Origin: Halobacterium salinarum DSM 3754
GTDB lineage: Archaea; Halobacteriota; Halobacteria; Halobacteriales; Halobacteriaceae
Assembly: GCF_008124605.1 (NCBI RefSeq)
Contig: NZ_VRYN01000001.1
Span: 124,001-188,000, forward strand
Reading direction: 5' to 3'
Length of the DNA: 64,000 nucleotides
The notes below the pieces were generated by a model that saw nothing but the letters and a program-made list of their open reading frames with translations, was not told where the DNA came from and ran no database searches. The position numbers were made by a program, and so were the translations under genes. This document shows, in pieces, positions 8,501-15,518 of this stretch. Numbering within the stretch: the first letter of the stretch is position 1; each line of letters starts with the position of its first letter.

Positions 8501-8748
8501 TGGCTGGGCGTGGCCGTGACTGGGTCGTCTGACTCGAAGACGACCTCCGCGAGCGCGATGTTCTTCGCGACGCGCTCGAAGAGGTCCTCCTGGGATTCGA
8601 CGTGCTCGCCGTCGGTGTCTTTCCGGAGATACCGCGCCGGGAGGATGTTGTGGTAGGCGTTCGCAGTGAGCCGGTCTTCGAGGCTGTCACCGGTGACACG
8701 CTTGACCGGCAGGGTGAGATCGTCCGCGGAGAGGTCCTCGGAGCTCAT
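5593..8748 (-). CDS. nrdJ: Adenosylcobalamin-dependent (class II) ribonucleoside-diphosphate reductase
   Basis: 1051 residues, reducing ribonucleotides to deoxyribonucleotides with a B12 radical. Visible family marks in order: [12 protein letters not shown] and SACFVDS (~160-190, first redox Cys), [43 protein letters not shown] (~435-455, active-site Cys/Glu), [18 protein letters not shown] (phosphate-binding loop), and a C-terminal CPECG / [12 protein letters not shown] tail. That tail combines a zinc ribbon with the cysteine pair that re-reduces the active site. An Ala/Gln/Asp-rich linker precedes the tail. No intein or frameshift is seen. The need for B12 fits the nearby cobalt transporter. 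In the NRC-1 annotation this gene is, I believe, called nrdB2. Confidence 0.95.
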   Translation of the reverse strand: [1051 protein letters not shown]

Positions 8749-9081
8749 TGGCTATCACGCTGAACAACAGTCGGTGTTGTAGTGGATTCGGAATTCATGT
8801 ATGACTGATCGTCGGGTTCGGGAACGACACACTGGTAGCCGGCACAGGGGGTTAGTAGTTGTGTTCTTTCGGCACCCCTGGCCGGGCCGCGTGCGCCACC
8901 CACTGCGGCGTGTCTCTGGCGTACGACGGGGCGGCCTATGAAGCCTCCCCAACCGGAGTGAAAGTGGTCGGTGTGTGCACCCACGAATCGGGTGACGGGA
9001 CCACCCTTTCAGTTTCAACATCCACTCGAACGAAAGGGGTGTTCCCACAGACTTACGCCGACCCAGGTCGTGGCCCCCGGT
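8749..9081. other. Intergenic region, 333 bp, no gene supported
   Basis: It lies between the divergent nrdJ and the small membrane gene at 9082 and must hold both promoters. Short frames exist on both strands but have no halophilic acidic bias or family likeness. No strong TATA box stands out, and I see no repeat or RNA fold worth naming. Confidence 0.5.
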
Positions 9082-9267
9082 ATGTCCACTCCACTGTTGG
9101 CGCTGGCCGGGGTCACGAACTCGCCCTTAGGAACAGCGCTGCTGGCGTTGGGTGCGATGGCTGCCCTGGTGTTCATCGGACGGCTGCTGTTGAGTATCGC
9201 GTGGAAGCTGGTCGCCGCGGCGACAGTCGTCGTCGCCGGGCTCTGGGTGGTTTCGGTCCTCCTGTAG
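9082..9267 (+). CDS. Small two-helix membrane protein
   Basis: 61 residues from ATG 9082 (MSTPLLALAGV). Two hydrophobic helices (about 15-35 and 38-60) are separated by a short Arg/Lys-containing turn; there are almost no acidic residues, as expected for a membrane-embedded peptide. It lies convergent with trpG, 5 bp apart. Function unknown. The start was chosen because the preceding in-frame residues are polar and proline-rich. Confidence 0.6.
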   Translation: MSTPLLALAGVTNSPLGTALLALGAMAALVFIGRLLLSIAWKLVAAATVVVAGLWVVSVLL

Positions 9268-9272
9268 GCGTG

Positions 9273-9869
9273 TCAGTGAGCCGCGGCGGCGTCCAGGAAG
9301 TTCCCGATGACGTCGTGGCCCACGCCGGTGAGCACCGACTCCGGGTGGAACTGCACGCACGCCAGGGGGTGGTCGCGGTGGCGGATCGCCATCGGGAGCG
9401 ACCCATCACGGGTCGTCGCCGTCACCGCGAAGCACGAGGGGATCGACGTGCAGACCAGGGAGTGGTATCGCGCCGCGGGAAAGTCCTGCTGGATGTCCGC
9501 GAAGATCCCCGTCTCATCGTGGGAGACGGGCGTCGTCTTGCCGTGCATCGGCTCGGCGGCGCGCCCGACGGTGCCGCCGTATTCGTGGACGGCGGCCTCC
9601 ATGCCGAGACAGACGCCGAGCGTCGGCACGCGCGGGCTGACCGCGCGCAACACGTCGGTCGTCACGCCCACGTCGCGGGGCGTATCGGGGTGGCCCGGGC
9701 CGGGGCTGATGACGACAGCGTCGGGGTCGGCGGCCCGCACGGCGGCCAGCGACGCGGTGTTTTTCAGGACCGTCACGTCGGGGGCGTGGTCGTCGCGGGG
9801 CTGCGCGGAGAGGTACTCCACGAGGTTGTACGTGAACGAGTCGTAGTTGTCCACGACCACGACGTTCAT
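9273..9869 (-). CDS. trpG: Anthranilate synthase component II (glutamine amidotransferase)
   Basis: 198 residues. It supplies ammonia from glutamine to TrpE. Class I amidotransferase marks: VVVDNYDSFTYNL at the N-terminus, SPGPGHPD (~50), LGVCLGMEA with the nucleophilic Cys (~78), and FHPESVLT near the C-terminus carrying the catalytic His-x-Glu. Last gene of trpDFEG; its ATG overlaps the trpE stop by 4 bp. Confidence 0.95.
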   Translation of the reverse strand: MNVVVVDNYDSFTYNLVEYLSAQPRDDHAPDVTVLKNTASLAAVRAADPDAVVISPGPGHPDTPRDVGVTTDVLRAVSPRVPTLGVCLGMEAAVHEYGGTVGRAAEPMHGKTTPVSHDETGIFADIQQDFPAARYHSLVCTSIPSCFAVTATTRDGSLPMAIRHRDHPLACVQFHPESVLTGVGHDVIGNFLDAAAAH

Positions 9870-11449
9870 CGGTGCACCGCCTCCCCGTCGTCGGTCGTCC
9901 GGAGTCGGTCCACGGCCGCGAGCACGCCGTCCATTTTCGCCTCGGTCTCCTCGTACTCGGCGTCCGGGTCGCTGTCGGCGACGACGCCCGCACCGGCCCG
10001 GACGGTGAGCGTGTCCTCGTCGCCGGTGTGGGTGATCGTCCCGGATCGGATGGTGATCGCGAGCTCCGCGTCACCGGTCCAGGAGAAATACCCCACGCCG
10101 CCGCCGTAGATGCCCCGCGGTGTGGCTTCGATGGCGTCGATGTGCTCCATGGCGCGGACCTTCGGCGCGCCCGAGAGGGTGCCCGCCGGGAACGCCGCGC
10201 GGGTCGCGTCGAAGGCGTCGGCGTCGGCGGCCAGCGTCCCGGTGACCGTGGATTCGATGTGCTGGACGTGGCTGTACTTCAGCACGCGCATGAACTCGGG
10301 CACCGAGACGGTGCCGGGCGCGCTCACGCGGCGCACGTCGTTGCGCGCGAGATCCACGAGCATCGTGTGTTCGGCGCGTTCCTTCTCGTCGGCGAGCATC
10401 TCCCCGGCGAGGCGGCGGTCCGCCACCGGGCTGGCGCCGCGCTGGCAGGTGCCCGCGATCGGGTTCGTGACGACGGTGTCGTCGTGGACCGCGACCAGCG
10501 TCTCCGGGCTGGCACCCACGACCGTGTGGTCCCCGTGCGCGAGCAGGAACATGTACGGCGAGGGGTTGACCGCGCGCAGCGCGTCGTAGAGCGCCCGCGG
10601 GTCGATGTCACCGTCAAGCTCGCGCGTGCGTGAAACCACCGCCTGATACACTTCGCCGTCCCGGACCGCGGTCGCGGCGGTCTCGACGGCGTCGGTGTAG
10701 GCGTCGCGGTCGCCGGCGCGCTCGGTGGTCACCTCGATGCCGGCGGTGGCGGGCGCGGTCGCGTCCCGAAGCACGGCCTGCACGCGCTTGGCTTCGGCTT
10801 CGAGGGCGTCGTAGACGTCCGTGGCGGTGTCCGCGTCGGCGACCGGCGTGCACACGAGCGAGACGGAGTCGGTGGCGCGGTCGAACACGAGCGTGCGCGT
10901 GGTCACGGCGAACTCCGCGTCCGGCAGCGGCGTCGGCGGACGCTCGACGCCGACCTCGTCGAGCCAGAGGTCGTAGACGGCGTCGTAGGCGAGGAACCCG
11001 ACCAGGCCGCCATCGAGCAGCTGGCGGTCCTCGGTGGGGATGTTGCGGCGCGGGACCGCGGGCATCACCGACCGGAGGCGGTCAAGCACATCTCCGGTGG
11101 CGTGGTCGGGGGCGTCCAGCAGGTCGGTGATGGGGTCGTCGCGCAGCCGCGTGATCGTCGTGTCGTCGGGGTCGACGGTGACGACGGCCGCGGGGTCGTA
11201 GCCCACGAACGAGTAGCGGGCGTGGCGGGTCTCTTCGGTGGTCGTGTCGGGGGTAAACGCCCCGTCGGGGTCGCTGGCGGGGGTCTTTTCGGCGCTCTCA
11301 AGCAGGAAGGCGTGGTCGTCGGCGTCGGCAACGAGCGCGTCGTACGCCGTCAGCGGTGCCACGTCGATATCGAGGTCGGCGGCGACGCGCACGATCGCGG
11401 GGCCATCGTCGGCGAGTGCGGTGAACGTCTCGCGGTCGGTTTCGATCAT
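9866..11449 (-). CDS. trpE: Anthranilate synthase component I
   Basis: 527 residues from the ATG that overlaps the trpF stop by 4 bp; the frame is open further upstream but that would lie inside trpF. It converts chorismate plus ammonia to anthranilate. Chorismate-binding marks are present: LVGFLAYDAVY, NPSPYMFLL, GASPETLV, NPIAGTCQRG, DEKERAEHTMLVDLARNDV and GTLSGAPKVRAME, then GGGVGYFSW. N-terminal ~100 residues are the usual accessory region where Trp feedback acts. Complex partner of TrpG encoded next. Confidence 0.95.
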   Translation of the reverse strand: MIETDRETFTALADDGPAIVRVAADLDIDVAPLTAYDALVADADDHAFLLESAEKTPASDPDGAFTPDTTTEETRHARYSFVGYDPAAVVTVDPDDTTITRLRDDPITDLLDAPDHATGDVLDRLRSVMPAVPRRNIPTEDRQLLDGGLVGFLAYDAVYDLWLDEVGVERPPTPLPDAEFAVTTRTLVFDRATDSVSLVCTPVADADTATDVYDALEAEAKRVQAVLRDATAPATAGIEVTTERAGDRDAYTDAVETAATAVRDGEVYQAVVSRTRELDGDIDPRALYDALRAVNPSPYMFLLAHGDHTVVGASPETLVAVHDDTVVTNPIAGTCQRGASPVADRRLAGEMLADEKERAEHTMLVDLARNDVRRVSAPGTVSVPEFMRVLKYSHVQHIESTVTGTLAADADAFDATRAAFPAGTLSGAPKVRAMEHIDAIEATPRGIYGGGVGYFSWTGDAELAITIRSGTITHTGDEDTLTVRAGAGVVADSDPDAEYEETEAKMDGVLAAVDRLRTTDDGEAVHR

Positions 11450-12102
11450 GTGAGGGTGGGGTCGGGCGTGGCTGTGGCGCGCGCGACGAACGCCGAGACG
11501 GCCGCGTGGTCTTTCTCGCCGGGACGCGCCTCGACGCCGGAGGCGACATCCACGGCGAACGGGTCGACGGTGTCGACCGCGTCGGCGACGTTCGCTGGGG
11601 TGAGTCCGCCGGCGAGCACGACCGGCGTGTCGACACGGTCGGCGAACGCGCGGGTTGCGGCCCAGTCGTGTGTGCGGCCGGTGCCGCCGCCGGCACCGGC
11701 GTCGTCCGTCGGCGGGGAGTCGACGAGCAACGCGTCGACGACGTCGGCGTAGCGGGCGGCCGACTGGTCGCCCGCGGTGACCGCTTTGATCACCGGGCAC
11801 GGCGTGTTCGCGGCGACGTACGCCGCGTCGCCGACTGGCAGATCGCCGTGCAACTGGACGGCGTCGGGCGCGACCGTCCGCACGAGGTCGACCGCGTGCT
11901 CGGGGGTGGCCGGCATCGTGACCAGGACACTGGTGACGAACGGTGGGGTGGCGGCGCGCAGCGCGGTGGCCGTCTCAACGCTGACCTCGCGGGGCGTCTC
12001 GACGGGGACGTCGGCGATGATGCCGACCGCGTCCGCGCCGGCTGCGACGGCCGCGGCGTGGTCGCGCTCGGTGGTCAGCCCGCAGACTTTCACGCGAGTC
12101 AT
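11446..12102 (-). CDS. trpF: Phosphoribosylanthranilate isomerase
   Basis: 218 residues. It performs the Amadori rearrangement of phosphoribosylanthranilate. TIM-barrel marks: VKVCGLTTERD at the N-terminus (catalytic Cys), AVQLHGD in the middle, and VVLAGGLTPANV with VDVASGVEARPGEKD at the C-terminus (catalytic Asp and phosphate site). Overlaps trpD and trpE by 4 bp each, so translation is coupled. Confidence 0.95.
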   Translation of the reverse strand: MTRVKVCGLTTERDHAAAVAAGADAVGIIADVPVETPREVSVETATALRAATPPFVTSVLVTMPATPEHAVDLVRTVAPDAVQLHGDLPVGDAAYVAANTPCPVIKAVTAGDQSAARYADVVDALLVDSPPTDDAGAGGGTGRTHDWAATRAFADRVDTPVVLAGGLTPANVADAVDTVDPFAVDVASGVEARPGEKDHAAVSAFVARATATPDPTLT

Positions 12103-13109
12103 TGCTGCACCGCGTGGGCGTCGGTGAGCGCGGCGAGCGTGTCCGCGGCGGCCCCGGAGTCGATGGCGGCGGCGGCGCGGTCGGCACCGGCCGCGAGCGA
12201 GTCAGCGCCACCCCCGACGTAGATGGCTGCGCCCGCGTTCGCCACGACGATGTCGCGTTTGGGGCCGGTGAGCTCGCCGGTGACGATGCCCCGGAGGTCG
12301 GCCGCGTTGGCCTCGGGGCCGCCGCCGGCGACAGCGTCGATCGGGGCCTCCGCGAGCCCGAACGTCGACGGCGAGACGGTGGTGGTGGTGACGGTGTCGC
12401 CGTCGACTTCCGCGACCGTGGAGTCGCCGTGGAGCGCGAACTCGTCGAGGCCAGCGCCGTGAACGACGAGCGCGCGGTCGACGGCCATGCGCGAGAGCGC
12501 ACGCGCGAGCACGGGGACGAGGGCCGGGTCGTAGACGCCGACGACCTGGGCGTCCGCGCGGGCGGGGTTGGTGAGCGGGCCGAGGAGGTTGAAGATCGTG
12601 CGAACCCCGAGGTCACGCCGTGGGCCGATGACGGCCTCCATGCCGGGGTGGAACGCCGGTGCGTGCATGTAGCCGATGCCGTCGGTCTCGATGCGGGCTT
12701 CGACGGCGGCGGGGTCGGTGGCCAACTCGACGCCCAGGGCGTCGAGCACGTCGGAGCTGCCCGACGCCGAGGAGACGGAGTAGTTGCCGTGTTTGGCGGT
12801 CGGGATGCCCGCGCCGGCGGCGACCAGCGCGGCGGTCGTGGAGACGTTGATGGTGTCGTAGTCGTCGCCGCCAGTGCCACACGTGTCGACCAGCGGGGTG
12901 CAGTCGGGCGCGACGGTGATGGCGGCGTCGCGCATGCCTTGCGCGAAGCCGGCGATTTCGGCTTCCGTTTCGCCTTTCGCGCGCAGCGCGCCGAGCAGCG
13001 CGCCGATCTCGGCGTCGGTGGCGTCCTCGAACAGCGTCGTGACGGCGTCGCGGGCGGCGTCAAGCGAGAGGTCCTCGCCGGCCGCGACGCGCTCGATGTA
13101 TTCCTGCAT
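12099..13109 (-). CDS. trpD: Anthranilate phosphoribosyltransferase
   Basis: 336 residues from ATG 13109 (MQEYIERVAAGEDLS); a further in-frame ATG 39 bp upstream would extend into the putative leader. It transfers phosphoribose from PRPP to anthranilate. Marks: VDTCGTGGDDYDTINVST (PRPP loop), AKHGNYSVSSASGSSDVLDALG, a FNLLGPLTNPA segment and LVVHGAGLDE. First gene of trpDFEG. The upstream site at 13142-13168 suggests repression by a Trp-sensing regulator. Confidence 0.95.
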   Translation of the reverse strand: MQEYIERVAAGEDLSLDAARDAVTTLFEDATDAEIGALLGALRAKGETEAEIAGFAQGMRDAAITVAPDCTPLVDTCGTGGDDYDTINVSTTAALVAAGAGIPTAKHGNYSVSSASGSSDVLDALGVELATDPAAVEARIETDGIGYMHAPAFHPGMEAVIGPRRDLGVRTIFNLLGPLTNPARADAQVVGVYDPALVPVLARALSRMAVDRALVVHGAGLDEFALHGDSTVAEVDGDTVTTTTVSPSTFGLAEAPIDAVAGGGPEANAADLRGIVTGELTGPKRDIVVANAGAAIYVGGGADSLAAGADRAAAAIDSGAAADTLAALTDAHAVQQ

Positions 13110-13141
13110 TGTGGTCACCAATGAACGATGTTGGGTTGTAG

Positions 13142-13168
13142 TGTACAAGACTGTACGCTAACTTAAGC
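13142..13168 (-). promoter_or_regulatory. trp promoter with two TGTACA-like boxes
   Basis: On the minus strand a TATA-like CTTAAGTTAG (13168-13159) precedes the trpD start by about 50 bp. Between it and the gene lie TGTACG (13152-13157) and TGTACA (13142-13147), also readable as the inverted repeat GTACA-N4-TGTAC. TGTACA is the TRP-box core bound by the archaeal repressor TrpY in Methanothermobacter. A site overlapping the expected transcription start suits repression. Whether a TrpY-like protein binds here is inference. Confidence 0.45.
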
Positions 13169-13302
13169 GTGTCGTGGGGAACGGTACCGTGATCGCTCGG
13201 GGGGAGGACACCACGACGGAGCCCACGGCCGTCGTGCCTTCTGCGATTCGAAACCTTCAACTGTACCCCCGGGCTACGAAGGAATGCAGCGAGATGACGC
13301 GA

Positions 13303-13377
13303 GGGTTGGTGGTCTAGTCAGGCTATGACACCTCCTTGACATGGAGGAGGTCGGCGGTTCAAATCCGCCCCAACCCA
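13303..13377 (+). tRNA. tRNA-Val(GAC)
   Basis: Acceptor halves GGGTTGG and CCAACCC, anticodon stem CCTCC / GGAGG with loop TTGACAT (anticodon GAC), T-arm GGCGG-TTCAAAT-CCGCC, discriminator A at 13377. No intron. It lies about 50 bp upstream of the IS66-like element. Confidence 0.95.
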
Positions 13378-13433
13378 TTCACGCCGCGTTCGTTTCTCAA
13401 GGAATTGACCCCCGAGCCGCGCAGGGGTTCTGT

Positions 13434-13814
13434 CTAACTGTCGTTCTCAATTGAACCGCAGAACTGCTTTCCACACCCCATCACAGAACCGTGTGGCGAT
13501 TCACTTTCAAGGACACGCTCCAACTCGTAGAATTTATCGGTTATTTCAACTGTAGGAACCTCTCCTTGCAGGTGTCGTTTTCGGAAGTGATGATATTGGT
13601 CGTTATACCAGGCGTTCCGAAAGAAGCGAATGGATGCATAGAGAGTGCTGATCATGTACGTGTTTAGCCCCAGTGAATTTCGGCACTGTCTCGTAGCAGG
13701 CGACCAATCGGGGAGATATGCACCCTCAGCAAGGGCTAATTGAACTTCTTCAGGGATGGTCTCCGCTCGGAGACCATCCCGGTGACCCTGCTGAGGTAAC
13801 GCTGAGGTGGTCAT
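13434..13814 (-). CDS. Accessory protein of the IS66/ISH10-like element
   Basis: 126 residues from ATG 13814, divergent from the transposase with start codons almost touching. The sequence is mildly polar with a central aromatic-rich stretch (RFFRNAWYNDQYHHFRKRHLQ) and no membrane segment. I recall ISH10-type elements carrying a second frame like this; whether it aids transposition or is a passenger is unknown. The frame stays open upstream, but that part is a Ser/Arg-rich antisense of the transposase coiled coil. Confidence 0.6.
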   Translation of the reverse strand: MTTSALPQQGHRDGLRAETIPEEVQLALAEGAYLPDWSPATRQCRNSLGLNTYMISTLYASIRFFRNAWYNDQYHHFRKRHLQGEVPTVEITDKFYELERVLESESPHGSVMGCGKQFCGSIENDS

Positions 13815-13815
13815 A

Positions 13816-15231
13816 GTGGATAGGGATGACCTCAGCAAAGACGAACTTCTCTCACGGTTTCTCCAAATGGAAGAGCGAATCGACGAGTTGGAGGAGAAAC
13901 TCGAGCAGAAGGACGAACGAATCGAAGAACTCGAAACACGTCTTCGCAAATACGAGAATCCACATACACCGCCGAGTAAGCGACGGTCGGGGACTGACGA
14001 GTCCCCGACCTCTCAAGACGACGAAGACGACGATGTCCGAACTGACGGCGGCACCCCCGGACGAAAAGACGGTCACGACCCGGAGTGGCGTTCTACAACT
14101 GATCCCGACGAAGAAATCGAAGTCACCTGTGACTGTTGTCCTGAGTGTGGCGACCACTTCGACGAGTCGGTGGGCGTCAGCCCCCGACTCGTCGAGGAGA
14201 TCCCTGATCCGCAGCCCCCAGAAATCACCCGGTACAACCGCCACTACTACCAGTGCGATTCCTGTGGAACAGAGACAGTTGCGGCTCACCCCGACTGCCC
14301 CGATGAGGGGCAGTTCGGGGTGAACGTCATCGCTCAATCAGCTCTGTCACGGTACGATCACCGCCTTCCCTACCGGAAAATCGCTGACCGCTTCGAGCAA
14401 CTGCATGAACTCGAACTCTCGGGTGCATCCGCGTGGCACGCGACCGAGCGCGCTGCGCGCGCCGGTCGCTGTGAGTACGAGCAGATCCGTCGAGAGATCC
14501 AAGATGCCGACGTGGTCCACATCGACGAAACAGGCATCAAACGTGACGGTGAGCAGGCGTGGATTTGGACGTTCAAGACCGCTCAGCATACGTTATACGC
14601 GGTGAGAGAGAGTCGCGGGAGTGATGTTCCCGCGGAAGTCCTCGGCGAGGACTTCGCGGGAACGGTCATCTGTGACGGGTGGACGGCGTACCCAGCTTTC
14701 AGCAGCAACCTCCAGCGGTGTTGGGCGCATATTCTTCGAGAGGCTGAAGACGCCGCCGAAAAGCAGGCAGAAGGTGAACCGATCTACCACGCTCTCAGAC
14801 AGGTGTACGTCGCTCTCCAGGCCCGGCTGGAGAGCGACCCAAGTCCTCGTGAGAGAGCAGACCTCCAGCGTGTGGCGCGAAGAGAGCTTGAATCGCTGAT
14901 TGAACGGTCAGTACCCGACGGACCAGTGGCAACACTGCTCGGGAAGATCGAAGGAGGTCTTGACCACTGGCTCACCTTCGTCGGTGAGCCAGCGGTCTCT
15001 CCGACAAACAATGCCGCAGAGAACGCGCTTCGTGAGCCAGTAGTTCTCCGGAAAATCATCGGAACGCTCCGCAATGACCGAGGAATGTTCGTTCACGAGA
15101 CGGTCTTGTCCCTGCTGGCGACGTGGCGCCAGCAGGGACGCAATCCATACGAAGAGCTTCGTCGAGTCGTCAGCAGCAATGAGATGCTCTCACGGGCTCA
15201 CGCTGTGCCGGCTGTCGAGACCTCGGGGTAA
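13816..15231 (+). CDS. IS66-family transposase (ISH10-like)
   Basis: About 471 residues from GTG 13816 (MDRDDLSKDEL); GTG at 13807 is an alternative three codons up. In order: an N-terminal coiled coil (LSRFLQMEERIDELEEKLEQ), a basic HTPPSKRRSG segment, a zinc-binding region with CDCCPECGDH and CDSCGTET, then a DDE core with VVHIDETGIK, GTVICDGWTAY and NNAAENALRE. All three acidic residues are present and the frame is intact, so it could be active. Cut-and-paste transposition is expected for the family. Confidence 0.9.
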   Translation: MDRDDLSKDELLSRFLQMEERIDELEEKLEQKDERIEELETRLRKYENPHTPPSKRRSGTDESPTSQDDEDDDVRTDGGTPGRKDGHDPEWRSTTDPDEEIEVTCDCCPECGDHFDESVGVSPRLVEEIPDPQPPEITRYNRHYYQCDSCGTETVAAHPDCPDEGQFGVNVIAQSALSRYDHRLPYRKIADRFEQLHELELSGASAWHATERAARAGRCEYEQIRREIQDADVVHIDETGIKRDGEQAWIWTFKTAQHTLYAVRESRGSDVPAEVLGEDFAGTVICDGWTAYPAFSSNLQRCWAHILREAEDAAEKQAEGEPIYHALRQVYVALQARLESDPSPRERADLQRVARRELESLIERSVPDGPVATLLGKIEGGLDHWLTFVGEPAVSPTNNAAENALREPVVLRKIIGTLRNDRGMFVHETVLSLLATWRQQGRNPYEELRRVVSSNEMLSRAHAVPAVETSG

Positions 15232-15262
15232 ACACGTACCTGATCATAATACAACACAGAAC

Positions 15263-15518
15263 TCCGTATCTCGGTTGTCCCACGAGTATGTGTGCTTAGC
15301 GTAACGTACCGAGTGGATACCCTATCGAGCCGGAAAGATTGAAACCGCCTCTATGAAGTAAACCAACTGGGTTGAAGAATTTCTCACTAACCGCGAGCAG
15401 ATATAGGACAACTCAGCGTGCGAAATTTCCGGATGACCGTCAGCTTTCATCGAGTTATCCCAATATGGAAGAACCGTTGAAAAGTATGTTCGCAAAACCA
15501 GCGTGGAAGCAATAGCGC
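15263..15518. other. AT-rich intergenic region without a supported gene
   Basis: 256 bp between the IS-like element and the DUF6414-like gene, markedly richer in A/T than the core genome. A 67-codon frame exists on the minus strand (15322-15525) but overlaps the neighbouring stop and shows no acidic bias or family likeness. No clear promoter or terminator is visible. Confidence 0.4.

Larger units (their letters stand above)
13427..15262. mobile_element. IS66-family (ISH10-like) insertion sequence
   Basis: It contains an IS66-type transposase on the plus strand and a divergent accessory gene. Candidate ends are the inverted 7-mers GTTCTGT (13427-13433) and ACAGAAC (15256-15262), with weaker similarity inward. 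I see no 8-bp target duplication outside these points (GCGCAGGG against TCCGTATC), so the true ends may differ or the element may have recombined. It sits between tRNA-Val and an AT-rich island, consistent with a mobile-DNA hot spot. Confidence 0.65.

Noticed and set aside
4507-8532. A 1341-codon open frame on the plus strand
   Set aside because: It is antisense to nrdJ; long antisense frames are an artefact of GC-rich third positions. The translation is Arg/Val/Gly-rich with no acidic bias or domain.
13427-15262. An 8-bp target duplication around the IS66-like element
   Set aside because: The 8 bases outside the chosen ends do not match; shifting the ends by a few bases does not give a match either.
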